64,000 nucleotides of DNA from Bathynomus jamesi (GCA_023014485.1 JAJOZX010002351.1:1-64000), one strand, 5' to 3'; positions 1 to 12,299 are shown, numbered from the stretch's first letter. A program made the numbers and translations. Notes: generated from the sequence alone by a model not told the origin.

Positions 1-3000
1 ACTGTGAACTTGAATTTGACTGTAATATGGGTCCTGAAGAGCTGAGAAAGGTAGAACAGGAATGAATGTGCGCATAGTTATATTTGGTTTGGATGATCGC
101 CGCGGACTGTGTATGTTTTTTAAAAGCTGTGTGAGAGATCGTACAAGCCCCTACTTATTTTAGGATTGTCAGGGACAACGTATCTCCCATCCGTAATATA
201 AGGGGCTTTACGCGAGTTATGACAAAAGTCGAAAATATGGGAGACATCATGATTTGCTGTAAGGGGTGCCTCGAGTTTGCGGAGATATAGTGAGACATTG
301 TAAAGAATGTCACATGGTATGTGAGCAGTGTAAAAGCACCAAATGTGAAAGCCGTGTAGTTGAGTGAGAAGAGAGACTGTGATGTGTGTAGACGCACATT
401 TTTCAATAATAGCTGCTTTGATCTCCATAAATCATTGGTACGTGCAGGAAATGAGAATCTGTGAATGTGGTATGTTTCACACAATGGATAATTGGGGAAA
501 ATTTAAGCACAAGTGCGACGTAATATTCACTGTCCTACATGCCAGGAGGAATATAAGGCGGATGGAGTAAAGCATGTGTGTTATATGAAAGATGCTAAGC
601 CTAAAAATAACCCTTGTATAACTGTGTACTACGATATAGAAACATATACGAACGCTGAAACCAAAGAGGTAATTCCACATTTACTTGTGAGCCAGACCAT
701 CTGTGATGAGTGTATGGGTATCGAATGTTCGAATGTGACGAGTGCCCCAAATGCGGTAACGGACAAACGTTTTAAAACGAATGTCAGCGATAGTCCTGTG
801 AAACTATTTGTCCTATATTGTCAAGTTAGCCGACAAGTTCAAAAAAATGACTGTGTTATTCTCGCGCCATAACGGGGCAAAGTTTGACACGCAGTTCCTT
901 TATAAGGAGTTGCTTGAACACGAATCCTCTGAGTATTTACAGGTGATCCATGAAAAGAGGCAACAAATTAATACAGATGCAGATAAGAGGCAATGTACAA
1001 TTTAAAGATACTTTATTATTCACACCTTGTAAATTAGCAAAGCTACCCAAGTGATGGGAGTAGCAGCTGAAGTTTCCAAAGGATACTTCCCATACACTTT
1101 CCTCACCAGCGAGACTTTAAACTACGTAGGCCCACCACCCCCCAAACATTATTTTGACTGCATGGATGAACGTGAAGACTTTGATCGATACTACGACAGT
1201 TTTAATGAAAGTAACCCTTATAATATAGCTGATGAATGTGAGCGTTATTGCGTGAATGATGTGCTCGTGCTTAGAGTATGTTTCCAGGCCTTTAGAAGTA
1301 TGTACATAGCCCGTTTCAAATGCGATCCACTGCAAGTCGCAACCACCATCGCATCATTATGTTTTACGGTGTTCAAGAATAACTTCATGCCTAAAGACAC
1401 CTTAGCCATTATTCACCGAAACAACCCCCGCAGTTACGGACACAAGGCTATTTACTGGCTCATACACCTGCAGCAACAAACGTGTATACATAAAGCACGC
1501 CCGCAACACGGGTGAAGTACCCATTAAGATTAATGGACGTGTTTTTTGGGTTGATGGGTTAAGTGAAAACCGTGTCACTGGTGTGAAGACTGTGTATTCC
1601 TTTAATGGATGCTGGTGGCATGGATGCCCCCGCCATGAGTGCGGTATCGTCGGAGATATCCACGGTAGATCTCCTGCCGACTGTCTTGCAGGGACCCGCA
1701 CCCGCGATCAACTTATAGGATCACAGTTCACTCACAAAGTCTTTGGGAGCATGAATATGCACGGATGGAGACAGACGATGTATACCGTGAGGAAATAAAA
1801 ACGATCAAGCGTTCAATGGTGCTGGACCCTCTCAAATGTGGTGATAGCTTGTTTGGAGGACGTACAAATCCATTCAGACTATACTTTCCACCTACGGTGG
1901 GCGTGAAGCTCCATTACTACGATTTCTGTTCTTTATACCCATACGTGATGAAGAGCCATCCGTACCCCGTGGGCGCTCCTGAGAAACTGGTGGGACCTAG
2001 CATACCCTCCATCAATGAATTTTCAAAAATTTGAATGATCATTACTTTGGGCTCTCTTTCGTAGACGTACTCCCCCCACGCAATTTATGGATGCCGATCT
2101 TACCTGTCGTTATCGACGACAAGCTCATGTTTCCCCTGTGCGTGAAGTGCGCGGAAGAGGATAACGGCGAATGTAACCATATACCCCACCAGCGTAAGAT
2201 CAGAGGCGTATATACAAGTCCTGAGCTGGCCCTAGCCGTAGCCATGGTTATAGAATACTGAAGATACACGAGGTGTGGAGGTTTCAGAAGCTCCCAACCT
2301 TTTCACACCATATATAAACGCCTTTTTGAAGGATAAGGTTGAAGCATCAGGGTATCCGCGAGGAGTTGATACCGAAGATGAAAAGTCTGCCTATATTCAA
2401 CGTTACCGCGACCGCGAAGGTATACAACTTGATCGTGTCCAAATTGTAAAGAATCCTGGCAAGCGCTTTAGTGCAAAGTTGTGTCTAAACAGTCTATGGG
2501 GAAAATTTGCGCAGAATACCGGCAGAGGGAACATTCATTTGGCACAAAGTTATAGCGATGTCTGGGATTATGCCAATGCCCCCGATAAAGAGGTCATGGA
2601 GATCGTGAATGTAGGTAATACTTACGTAATAAAGTACAACAACACTGAATTTGCCACAGATACCTCAAGGGTTACAAACATACCTGTGGCGAGCTTCACA
2701 ACAGCCTAAGCCCGTATAAAACTTTGGGGTCTATTGCATCTCTTGGGCGGAGAGTATTGTATGCCGATACAGATAGCGTGATATTCACAGAGAGGGAGGG
2801 TGATTACATGCCCGCTATTGGGGAGTTCCTCGGCGAGCTCACTGATGAGATCAAGGATGAGTATGGGGACGACGCATACGCCGACTCTTTTATCTCAACA
2901 GGACCTAAGACTTATGGGGTACGGGTCAGGGTAGGGATGAAATGAAATATCGTGAAGGCAAAGGGTATTACGCTCAACCATGCGAATCGGGAGTTGTTAA

Positions 3001-3231
3001 CTTTGAGTCGTTGAAGGATCTAGTATGTTTGCAACCTCACCAACTAATTGTAGGCACCCACAATTTTCGGGCGCAGAAGCTGGGAGGCGTGAAGGAACTT
3101 AGGGGTACGATGGTGTGCCGTAACACCTATAGGAAACGTTACCAGTTACCTGGACCTATGATACCGTACCCTTTGGATACCAATGATGCTTCTAACTCAC
3201 ACGTCTTGTATATAATCGTATCTATTTGTAA

Positions 3232-3235
<4 letters not shown>
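1..3235 (+). pseudogene. POLB: Mirror copy of Polinton PolB (N-terminus cut by window edge, many frameshifts)
   Basis: This is the inverted duplicate of the protein-primed DNA polymerase B gene at 17040-21215. It is broken into at least eight open fragments, for example 513-872, 808-1005, 1051-1515, 1765-2034, 2031-2261, 2275-2709, 2724-2945 and 2942-3235. The exonuclease motif DIET lies near 630. Polymerase motif A (DFCSLYP) is near 1920, motif B (LNSLWG) near 2490 and motif C (YADTDS) near 2760. The breaks are mainly single-base indels relative to the right arm, and several of the same stretches are open there, so many may be sequencing errors. The extreme N-terminal part lies outside the window. 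Confidence 0.85.
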
Positions 3236-3262
<27 letters not shown>

Positions 3263-3515
3263 TATATATATATAACTTGAATACTCGTTTATTAAATCGT
3301 ATTTGTAAATATATATAACTTGAATATCTCGTTTATTAAATAAATCAATAGCGTTTCACTTTCTCCTTTGTGTGTGTGTGTGTGTGTGTGTGTGTGGTGA
3401 AGTTCTAAGCTCCGCCCACTGCATGAGTCATGCTACTATCTGGGTCCCTGCGTGGTCAGTCGACCGCAGTAAGCCCGAGAGATCAGACGTGTATTCAGAT
3501 CAGACGTATATTGAT

Positions 3516-4105
3516 ATGGCTACCTTTAATATCGCTTGCACAACGTTTATGAAATGGTATTCAGTAAAGTGTGAGGATGTGGTGGATACCGAAAAACTTC
3601 CTATTCCCCCTCCTATGCCTCTTTTAAAACCACATTGGATTGTGCGAAGTTCCAAGATGTACAAATACTCTACGGATGTTCTGGTGAGACTGTTGAAGGC
3701 TTTCGTTGCACAGACGATGTGCTGAAGTATGCTGCAGGTCTAAACTTTATAAAGTCTCACATACACCGTGAAGTAAAAGAAACAACGCGTGCAGAAGAGA
3801 AGCAGCAGGTATGGATAATGAGCCTTGTGGATGGGTGGTGTGACAAGCGGTATTACGTCATGCTACACCATGTCGATTACTCATACCCTACGTCTGAAAA
3901 TGTGAATCTCGTGATCATGGACAATCTTAGGTGTTTTTATCACTATATTAACGTATATCATGATGAGGTTCATAGTGAGGTTGTGGCTAGTGCCATGCGT
4001 GAGTTTTTAACAGATTTTAGAGACGAGTATCGTTTGATGGGTAGAAAGGAAAAATATGAGCATATGTTCCTCTCAAATAGTGCGCCGGAGTGTGGAGATG
4101 ATTAG
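3516..4105 (+). pseudogene. Mirror copy of Polinton gene ORFc (unknown function)
   Basis: This duplicates the gene at 16156-16744. The ATG at 3516 opens a frame that breaks near 3610 in a C run; the remainder is open to the TAG at 4105 and ends in ECGDD. The 3' part is intact here but frameshifted in the right arm, and the 5' part is intact there but broken here. I recognise no domain. Confidence 0.6.
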
Positions 4106-4271
4106 CGCCTAGTTCTTATCCAAAGTGCGTAGGCTGGTAGTGACGAAACGGAAAAACAAATATGTGCAACAATTCGAGTCGTACGAACATGCCCATTCAC
4201 GTATCATCGAGTCAGCCGCCCGTCGAACCATTCCTGCCTGTGCCTCACACGGCTCATAGTTATCTCAGAGC

Positions 4272-5018
4272 TTGAACCGAGTGGACGTGCGCTCCTCGAA
4301 TACGATAGAACTTCCTTTGAGCAGCATTCTCAACGCCTCGTACGATGTGTCCGTGACGAAATCGTTGCGCGTGTTCAGACGTAAATCCGGTACCATTAGC
4401 TATGTACTGGAAACGGAATGTAGACCGACAAACAAACGGGTTTATTTAAGTATCGAGGAGATGAATAGAATCTTCGTGATAGTTGAGAAGTGGTGTGAAG
4501 ATCGTTATAAAATACCTGCTAACGTAGGTACAAGAAGAGAGCAGATTAGTGACGCGCCCTCATACGCCGTTGTATGTACGTTGTGTATAAATAACGATCG
4601 GCCGTGCATTGATATAAGGCTGATGTGGAAGAATGCTTCTGATAATAACGCTCTTATTCCTACGCGAAACCGTTTCATCCTCGACAGAATGTTTGAAATC
4701 GTCGGATTCCGTAAACTGAAACCTATATTAGACGCGCGTGTTACGGATATGTTTTTATTTGATACAGTACTTGAATACGCATACACTGCTCTGCTCGATG
4801 GGTTTACCGAGTGTAGGGCTGGTGAGAATGGTCTAGTGCTGGATGTTTATTTAAAAAGTTTAGACTCTTTGAAATACCATGAACTTTGGTACAAAGCAAT
4901 TGATCGGTACAAGGCTGAGCTCACCTACACCGTTCACCCTGAAGAACTATTTCTTTATATAACGCGCAGTTGTCGTAACGATTTAGAAGATTATTTCAAT
5001 TGCCGCTATGTTGAGTGA
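4272..5018 (+). CDS. Mirror copy of Polinton gene ORFb (unknown function)
   Basis: This is a 248-codon open frame matching 15244-15990 almost residue for residue. The frame has no ATG at its 5' end (first usable codon TTG), and an in-frame stop lies just upstream. The true N-terminus is therefore probably in another frame or exon upstream. The stop overlaps the start of the next gene (ATG at 5008) in a different frame, a compact arrangement typical of Polinton gene blocks. No domain recognised. Confidence 0.6.
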   Translation: MNRVDVRSSNTIELPLSSILNASYDVSVTKSLRVFRRKSGTISYVLETECRPTNKRVYLSIEEMNRIFVIVEKWCEDRYKIPANVGTRREQISDAPSYAVVCTLCINNDRPCIDIRLMWKNASDNNALIPTRNRFILDRMFEIVGFRKLKPILDARVTDMFLFDTVLEYAYTALLDGFTECRAGENGLVLDVYLKSLDSLKYHELWYKAIDRYKAELTYTVHPEELFLYITRSCRNDLEDYFNCRYVE

Positions 5019-5355
5019 AGAGTTCACGATTGAAAAGCGCGAGTCGGTAGAAATAAACCCTCGATTGGAAAAGCGTTCTTATAAACTTGTGTTTAATAAT
5101 GTAGCTAACGATGAACTCTTTGTGCGTGCTTTTGATTGTATTCTAGACGTGTTTAAAGATGACTTACCAACCGGTTGTAAAGTGGGAACAAAAATAGTAC
5201 TGAACGATATGAAAGTCATTCATATCGAGTACAGGTTTCCCTATACTTTAAGCGGTGAAATATTATTAAGCCGCATATACTGCGTAATGCAGAGCAATAA
5301 TGATGTAATTGTAAACTCGATTAAGACCGAGTTTAGTATTTTGAAAAAAAAGTGA
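5008..5355 (+). CDS. Polinton gene ORFa, intact in this arm (unknown function)
   Basis: This 115-residue protein has its ATG inside the last codons of ORFb and ends FSILKKK before a TGA. It is intact here, whereas the right-arm copy (about 14925-15250, minus strand) carries two indels. It is the gene closest to the Polinton end and is followed by several hundred bases of TA-rich repeat and then the terminal inverted repeat. I recognise no fold; it is a mix of charged and hydrophobic stretches without a clear membrane segment. Confidence 0.6.
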   Translation: MLSEEFTIEKRESVEINPRLEKRSYKLVFNNVANDELFVRAFDCILDVFKDDLPTGCKVGTKIVLNDMKVIHIEYRFPYTLSGEILLSRIYCVMQSNNDVIVNSIKTEFSILKKK

Positions 5356-5359
5356 ATTG

Positions 5360-5409
5360 TTATATATATATTTTGCTTGACGATTATACGCATATTTCTA
5401 TTGATTTGT

Positions 5410-5448
<39 letters not shown>

Positions 5449-5860
5449 TTGCTTGATATTTCTCCTGTACTGTTATGTACATATTGAAGTGTATATGAAA
5501 TGTATATTTTATTTTATATATATCACCATAATTGTGTGTGTGTGTATATTTTCTCCTGTACTGTTATGTACATATTGAAGTGTATATGAAATGTATATTT
5601 TATTTTATATATATATATCCATAATTGTGTGTATATATTTTCTGTTATACGCATATTCCTCAAATGTATATTTATTTTCTATATATTTATAATAAAAAGA
5701 ATGATGCAATGTTGTTTATTGTTATGCCTTCTACTACCGGTATTCTAATAATGTATACAACAGGTATCTGGCAATATTTAAGCCTTCTAAGCCAACTGGC
5801 TGATTAGGAGTCTATAATAGTGTATACAATGGAATACATGGCGCTATCTGGCAACTCAGC
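5360..5860. repeat. AT-rich microsatellite block with an internal duplication
   Basis: TA tracts occur at about 5412-5445 and again near 5515 and 5610. A ~110-bp unit containing TTCTCCTGTACTGTTATG is present twice (about 5460 and 5550). The block is mirrored at about 14640-14920. I see no gene in it. Confidence 0.7.
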
Positions 5861-5864
5861 AACT

Positions 5865-6186
5865 GGCTGATTAGGAGCCTATAAAACAACGCCAACTCGG
5901 CTGAAGTCTTAATGTGCACTTGGCTCCTGCCAGGTGAACACCTCTCCTCCTTTCTCTCCTCCTCCTCCTTTCTCTTGGGGATAACGCCGCCTCCAGTTTC
6001 CCCCCACCCCCCTTTGCAACAACCCCCTTTGCAACAACCCCATTTGCAACAACCCACCCCCCTTTGCAACAACCCCACCCCCTTTGCAACAACACCCCTT
6101 CCCCCCTTTGCAACAACCCACCCCCTTTGCAACATTACATAATAACCTGCAACATTCCTGCACTCTCCCTTTTGCGGCTATACTAC
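5865..6186. repeat. Mirror copy of the Polinton left terminal inverted repeat
   Basis: It matches the reverse complement of 14088-14414. It contains the CCCCCTTTGCAACAA minisatellite (6000-6135) and ends GGCTATACTAC at 6186, directly followed by the element A transposase sequence on the minus strand. Confidence 0.85.
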
Positions 6187-7960
6187 TCCCCAGCTGAGTG
6201 TCCGGGTCCCCCTCTCCCCTGATGGCCAGGATTCTCTCCACCCCTTCAATCCTCTCCTTCTGATCCTCAGAGCAGAGTAGTGTTTGGAGGATGACTTCAC
6301 TGTGGGCATACCAAGCAGATCTTCTCACAGTTGGCATCACAATATCCAGCACCTCCTTTCTCTGGGACTTGAGGCAGTCCAGCTGAAAGAGGATGTGCCT
6401 AGGCCCTTCGATCCAGGAGTGCTTGACCTTCACGTTGAACCAACATGGGTAATACACTCCAATGATGAATTCCACAATGAATTGCAGAATCTTCAGGTTC
6501 TTTCCTTTAAGTCCGTGCTTTGACACCAGAGCCTGAGAATCTGTTCGCTGTGGTGAGCCAGCGGCTGTGGTTTACTGGTCCTATCTCTAACAGAGCCAGC
6601 CCTGCAGGAAGTACTCCATCCCTGACTGCACAGACAATTTTATAGCCATAGTATTGATCAGTTGAGAGATCTTGAATGACCTTGTCAGGAAGCTTGATCA
6701 GTGGAGGGCCAACAGAGATTCGGGTGAAGTTTGGATTGATATCAAAGTCTGTAGCAGAATCAAGGAGCTTTCCTATTGGCCCGGATAATTTTTGTCTGAC
6801 AGAGTAGGGCCATCAAGGTCAACAATGAGATGGCGCAGGGGAAGTTCAACAGTGTGCAGGTTGCACACCAACCAGACCAGCTTTCTCCCCAGGTGCAGCT
6901 CCAGCTTCCGCATTACTCCAGCTTTCACACCAGTGTTGACATTTGTTGAGTCTCCTCCAATGGCCAACAAGGTCTTATCATAACCCTCTCTTTCAGCCAG
7001 GCAAACAGGACCTTAGCAATCTTCTCCGCATGTGACTCCTCTTTAGTTGCTTTCTCTGGGTAAAGTGGAACAGATAGTAGCTGCCAGGCTCACTAACAAC
7101 ACTATAGTGTTCTTCCTTGATCTTTGCGGGAAAAGATTGGTCACTGCCCTCAGCTTCCATCATCACATTGGTCAGGTCAATCCGCCCATCAAAGAGGATG
7201 CAAGAGATCCCCCCCTCCTCCCTGCACTTCTTCTCGAACTGTTCCCCCAGCTCTCTCATCAACTTCTCCTGTGCTCTCTTGACCTTGCTCTTATCAATCA
7301 CTTTACTTGTATTGTCTTCTGTGATGATTCCTGCGTCAATCAGAGCTGCTGTTGCTATCGCTGCAGTTGGCCTCAGCCTTATGCCATACCTTACACTAGC
7401 AAGGGCAATGTTTTGAATCCCATCATAGTTTTTCTGTACCTTTGCCGAAGCTGCTGGCTCAGGGTCAGTTTGAGGGAAGAGCTCAACTTCAGGAACAAAC
7501 TCATCTTCATCACCACTTCTCTCCAATTCCAGATCCTCATCACCATCTGCAAAAATCTCTTAACATCCTTCCTGGCTGCCTTCTCTGCTACTGCAGCACT
7601 TTCCTCCTTGCTCCTTCTCCTTTTCTCTGCCTTCCTTTCCATCCACTGCCTTTTCAATGTCCTCACCTGTCTCTTGTGCTCTGGTAGATCAGGACCCCCT
7701 ATTTGGTGGGGTCCCTTACTTCCAACCTTCTCTTTCTGTCCCTTGATGTAGGCAAGATCTTTCACAGGAATCTTTTTCTCTCTGCTGCAGGAACAGTTAA
7801 TGTGGGCTTGGATAACACAGCCCTCACAGCCTCCCCCCTCACAACTGGTAATCTGACACTGTCATTGCAAGTCAAAATATCAAGAACTTGTCTAACTTGA
7901 CAATGAACCTCTCTTTGGCATCAAGTTTGCCCTTCCCAAGAGAAAACTTCACTGCCTGAT
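6187..7960 (-). pseudogene. Mirror copy of the element A transposase, 5' part
   Basis: This is the reverse complement of 12300-14087. Fragments are at 5909-6526 (running into the Polinton end), 6773-6970, 6993-7526 and 7391-7765. The stretch around 7440-7480 is continuous in frame here but broken by one base in the right arm, while the parts at about 6530-6790 are broken here and open there. Shared motifs include the FDGRIDLTN segment and the GDSTNVNTG segment. See 12300-14087 for interpretation. Confidence 0.75.
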
Positions 7961-9140
7961 TCCAGAAAACCGTCAAAATATTTCATATACCAGACTGTAT
8001 GATAATTACAATTAAGTGGAATGCACACCTTTTTATTTGAGTATTAAATTATTATTATTATATGAATTACATTATATGTGTTTATATGAATTAGTTAGAA
8101 CAATGCTCTATGAGAGATAACGTGAGCAGCCATGATAGAAAACGTGAGAAGACATATTCTGGGGTAACTACAATAGTAAAATAATCAACAATTTAATAAT
8201 AATCAACTGCAAAATGATGTAGGTTAGGGTTATCAGAATTAAATATTTTCTTCAGAAATTGTGTTCTATACACCAAAATATGTCATTTGAACACCCCTCT
8301 CCATTGATTTAAAAAAAATGCATAGTATGACCCGCCTACTAGTATATCAAATTTGTTTTTGAATTGAATCTCTTTATGTCCATATTTGAGATATAAGAAA
8401 CTCTTTGTGCAAAAATAAGTCTTATATCTATCAGTGCACTTAACACTTATTTTTTAGCTGTTGCGCCTTTATGTATGAGATTAAAATATTTATGTGAGAA
8501 GCGACACCTGAAACTGATAACGTATCATTACTTAAACAATTATAGATATAAACTTTAATGTAAATATGAATCTTGCACTGCCTTTGCAAAATAACTTGGG
8601 ACGCTTGTACTCAGTATGTACGAAGTACATTAAAGCTGTTATAATATGAGCCAGGAAGGACAGAAAACTGGTATAATGATCTTCTGATTGTACGCACGTT
8701 GTTACTACCGTATACACGCAAATATTTGCCCAAGAATCTATCAAAATTATGTTATGTCAACATAAATTTAATTAAAGCAAGTTCTTATATTTAAATATTT
8801 GGAAAAGCGGATACGTTGTACAGATGAACATTAACTGAAAAAATAGTCCCAAAGAGTACTGCGCAGTAACAGCTAAATCTACGCCCCTGATTTTTGCAAT
8901 TGCTAACAACGTTTAGTAATTAGTGTATCAACTCATGTTAGTAATAGAAATACACAGTAAAATAAGTCATTTGTACGAAATTTTTATTCATATGTAACAT
9001 TTAAAAAAGAAATAATGACATATAAACTGAAAGGCAACACATTTGACTCATCTTAGTTCGTTTCCTATAAATAATTTGAAAATAAGTCAAACATACTACA
9101 TGTAATTCTTTTAGTATTGTAAATTACTTCAAATCTTTGC
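7961..9140. other. Element A end and flanking sequence without genes (left arm)
   Basis: The mirror image of element A's 5' terminal inverted repeat ends near 8338 (GACCCGCCTA). Beyond it, 8339-8470 resembles the satellite monomer seen at 33-37 kb. I see no convincing ORF; the open frame 8532-8744 is the mirror of 11521-11733 and has no recognisable similarity. Confidence 0.6.
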
Positions 9141-9311
9141 CACCACCCATATAGTTGAATGGGTAACAACACCGTTTTCCTTTAACGGAGTGCCCTTAAG
9201 TCAGGGTTCGACTCCCGATGGGGCTGGTAATGCTAATCGAAGATTTAGCCCAATGGGCCATATCCGGCCTAAGTGCTATGCCGGTTTCTGTGCCACCCGA
9301 CCAATTATTTT
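9141..9311 (+). repeat. tRNA-derived SINE (mirror copy)
   Basis: A tRNA-like head has a box A-like segment around 9150-9170 and a box B match, GGGTTCGACTCC, at about 9204-9215. A non-tRNA body follows (9216-9311). The mirrored copy is at about 10947-11125. Two internal Pol III boxes followed by an unrelated body are the usual signature of a tRNA-derived SINE, not of a functional tRNA. Confidence 0.65.
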
Positions 9312-9424
9312 ATTATGTAAATATCTATTATTATTATTATTTTAAATATATACACTTTGGTTATCTTCGTTTTGCTTCGCCCGAATTGTTCATTCTGACG
9401 GAGGTCAAGCTTTTCACTCCATCT

Positions 9425-9655
9425 TAGACCTACAGTTTAACGTGGAATCCGAACCACGCCCCCAGCAGTCCAGCGTCTTAACCATTAGGCTACCCAGGGT
9501 ACCAATTTACTACCAACCAATTTTTTTATTGTGTGGAAGGATGAACAGCTGAGTTTTGCTGCGCGCTGCCTGCCGTCACCGGGTCTGGATCCCGGGGCCA
9601 ATGGATTCGTAATCAGCGACGCTAACCACTACACCACCGCTAAACCAGTAACCAC
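9425..9655 (-). repeat. Two tRNA-derived SINE heads (mirror copies)
   Basis: On the minus strand there are two tRNA-like heads, about 9425-9510 (box B GGTTCGGATTCC on the reverse strand) and about 9565-9650 (T-arm-like CCGGGATCCAGACCCGG). Their mirror images are at 10757-10840 and 10612-10690. Confidence 0.55.
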
Positions 9656-9674
9656 TAACCACTACATATATAAT

Positions 9675-10578
9675 ATATACAGGGTTACATAAAGTCAGGA
9701 TCTATTTTTGTGAAGCACTTGGAAATTATATGGAATTCAATCATAAAATGATAAAGTGGTAACATTTATTAAATAATTAAGAGTAGGATTCGACGTGACG
9801 CCCATCAGTATCCCTGCACAGCTCAAATCGTTCCGCAGCATTTCTAAACACATTCTGGAGCATTTGCGGGGTTATGTTATCTGCAGCAGTTCGTATACGT
9901 GTACGTAAGTTTTCAAGACTCGTAATCTTCGTCTGATAGACGTGCGATTTGATAAAGCCCCATGCAAAGAGATCTAAAGGGGTTAAATCTGGTGATCTCG
10001 CTGGCCAAGGTCTTTTGTTGCTTCCGCGTCCGATCCAGCGATTTGGAAAACGTCCATTTAGATAATCCTGAACAATTTTGGCATAGTGACAAGGAGCACC
10101 ATCATGTTGATAGACGACGGTACTAACATCCTATCCCCGTCGTCTATCAACATGATGGTGCTCCTTGTCACTGTGCCAAAATTGTTCAGGATTATCTAAA
10201 TGGACGTTTTCCAAATCGCTGGATCGGACGCGAAGCAACAAAAGACCTTGGCCAGCGAGATCGCCAGATTTAACCCCTTTAGATCTCTTTGCATGGGGCT
10301 TTATCAAATCGCACGTCTATCAGACGAAGATTACGAGTCTTGAAAACTTACGTACACGTATACGAACTGCTGCAGATAACATAACCCCGCAAATGCTCCA
10401 GAATGTGTTTAGAAATGCTGCGGAACGATTTGAGCTGTGCAGGGATACTGATGGGCGTCACGTCGAATCCTACTCTTAATTATTTAATAAATGTTACCAC
10501 TTTATCATTTTATGATTGAATTCCATATAATTTCCAAGTGCTTCACAAAAATAGATCCTGACTTTATGTACACCCTGT
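9675..10578. mobile_element. Two inverted 3' halves of a DD41D-like transposon meeting at the palindrome centre
   Basis: Each side carries the C-terminal half of a Tc1/mariner-superfamily transposase plus its 3' end. The end reads CAGGGTGTACATAAAGTC near 10578 on the reverse strand, mirrored near 9680. The two halves face away from the 16-bp spacer at 10121-10136, so the transposon's 5' half is absent on both sides. Confidence 0.8.
10143..10479 (+). pseudogene. C-terminal transposase fragment, DD41D-like (Tc1/mariner superfamily)
   Basis: The fragment begins at the palindrome centre with the second catalytic aspartate segment (HDGAPCHYA, in another frame) and continues to the third-aspartate motif RSPDLTPLDLFAWG, then a C-terminus ending ESYS. 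The first ~200 residues are missing, and the arm carries a frame change near 10235 compared with its mirror. The spacing between the second and third catalytic aspartates is about 41-42 residues, as in the related element at 51.1-52.1 kb. It cannot encode an active enzyme. Confidence 0.75.
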
Positions 10579-10611
10579 ATATATTATATATGTAGTGGTT
10601 AGTGGTTACTG

Positions 10612-10840
10612 GTTAGCGGTGGTGTAGTGGTTAGCGTCGCTGATTACGAATCCATTGGCCCCGGGATCCAGACCCGGTGACGGCAGGCAGCGCGCAGCAA
10701 AACTCAGCTGTTCATCCTTCCACACAATAAAAAAATTGGTTGGTAGATAAATTGGTACCCTGGGTAGCCTAATGGTTAAGACGCTGGACTGCTGGTGGGG
10801 CGTGGTTCGGATTCCACGTTAAACTGTAGGTCTAAGATGG
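10612..10840 (+). repeat. Two adjacent tRNA-derived SINE heads
   Basis: The first head (10612-10690) has a box A-like GTGTAGTGGTTAGCGTCG and a T-arm CCGGGATCCAGACCCGG. The second (10757-10825) has TAGCCTAATGGTTAAGACG and box B GGTTCGGATTCC. A shared tail, AAACTGTAGGTCTAAG, follows the second and recurs at 28.6 and 28.7 kb. I could not fold an anticodon arm for the first, so I do not call it a tRNA gene. Confidence 0.65.
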
Positions 10841-10946
10841 AGTGAAAAGCTTGACCTCCGTCAGAATGAACAATTCGGGCGGAAGCAAAACGAAGATAAC
10901 CAAAGTGTATATATTTAAAATAATAATAATAATAGATATTTTACAT

Positions 10947-11125
10947 AATAAATAATTGGTCGGGTGGCACAGAAACCGGCATAGCACTTAGGCCGGATAT
11001 GGCCCATTGGGCTAAATCTTCGATTAGCATTACCAGCCCCATCGGGAGTCGAACCCCTGACTTAAGGGCACTCCGCTTAAAGGAAAACGGTGTTGTTACC
11101 CATTCAACTATATGGGTGGTGGCAA
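10947..11125 (-). repeat. tRNA-derived SINE
   Basis: This is the mirror of 9141-9311: tRNA-like head at about 11033-11120 on the minus strand and body toward 10947. A TAA microsatellite lies at its tail (about 10917-10935). Confidence 0.65.
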
Positions 11126-11930
11126 AGATTTGAAGTAATTTACAATACTAAAAGAATTACATGTAGTATGTTTGACTTATTTTCAAATTATTTATAGGAA
11201 ACGAACTAAGATGAGTCAAATGTGTTGCCTTTCAGTTTATATGTCATATTTTCTTTTTTAAATGTTACATATGAATAAAAATATTCGTACAAATGACTTA
11301 TTTTACTTGTGTATTTCTATTACTAACATGAGTTGATACACTAATTACTAAACGTTGTTAGCAATTGCAAAAATCAGGGGCGTAGATTTAGCTGTTACTG
11401 CGCAGTACTCTTTGGGACTATTTTTTCAGTTAATGTTCATCTGTACAACGTATCCGCTTTTCCAAATATTTAAATATAAGAACTTGCTTTAATTAAATTT
11501 ATGTTGACATAACATAATTTTTGATAGATTCTTGGGCAAATATTTGCGTGTATACGGTAGTAACAACGTGCGTACAATCAGAAGATCATTATACCAGTTT
11601 CTGTCCTTCCTGGCTCATTATTATAACAGCTTTAATGTACTTCGTACATACTGAGTACAAGCGTCCCAAGTTATTTTGCAAAGGCAGTGCAAGATTCATA
11701 TTTACATTAAAGTTTATATCTATAATTGTTTAAGTAATGATACGTTATCAGTTTCAGGTGTCGCTTCTCACATAAATATTTTAATCTCATACATAAAGGC
11801 GCAACAGCTAAAAAATAAGTGTTTAAGTGCACTGATAGATATAAGACTTATTTTTGCACCAAAAGAGTTTCTTATATCTCAAATATGGACATAAAGAGAT
11901 TCAAATTCAAAACAAATATTGATATACTAG
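11126..11930. other. Noncoding flank with satellite-like sequence
   Basis: I see no gene. The last ~100 bases (about 11830-11930) match the satellite monomer of 33-37 kb (…CTCAAATATGGACATAAAG…). Bases 11922-11930 (ATATACTAG) are the left copy of the element A target-site duplication. Confidence 0.6.
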
Positions 11931-12299
11931 TAGGGCGGGTCATACTATGCATTTTTTTTAAATCAATGGAGAGGGGTGTTCAAATGACATATTTTGGTGT
12001 ATAGAACACAATTCTGAAGAAAATATTTAATTCTGATAACCCTAACCTACATCATTTTGCAGTTGATTATTATTAAATTGTTGATTATTTTACTATTGTA
12101 GTTACCCCAGAATATGTCTTCTCACGTTTTCTATCATGGCTGCTCACGTTATCTCTCATAGAGCATTGTTCTAACTAATTCATATAAACACATATAATGT
12201 AATTCATATAATAATAATAATATTTAAATACTCAAATAAAAAGGTGTGCATTCCACTTAATTGTAATTATCATACAGTCTGGTATATGAAATATTTTGA

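Larger units (their letters stand above)
1..10120. repeat. Left arm of a ~10.1-kb inverted repeat (palindrome)
   Basis: The arm is the reverse complement of 10137-20279; base 1 pairs with 20279. It holds, in mirror image, the left part of the Polinton (1-6186), the 5' part of the element A transposase (6187-8338), flanking satellite, three tRNA-like SINEs and a DD41D-type transposase fragment. Differences from the right arm are mostly 1-2 bp indels and microsatellite length changes. The repeat runs off the window start, so its true length is unknown. It may be real or a fold-back read artefact. Confidence 0.95.

Noticed and set aside
5362..5660. A CRISPR array in the repeated AT-rich units
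   Set aside because: The sequence is eukaryotic; only two direct copies are present, without unique spacers of constant size.
5812..6142. Open frames across the CCCCCTTTGCAACAA and GGGTTGCAAAG arrays (also 14051-14395 and 32186-32607)
   Set aside because: They are low-complexity readings of the Polinton terminal minisatellite; different frames are open on both strands.
7047..7751. Plus-strand 234-codon open frame
   Set aside because: It is antisense to the element A transposase and has no recognisable features; the minus-strand frame carries the conserved motifs.
10612..10690. A functional tRNA gene
   Set aside because: Box A- and B-like segments are present, but I could not form an anticodon arm or acceptor stem, and the sequence is fused to SINE-like tails.
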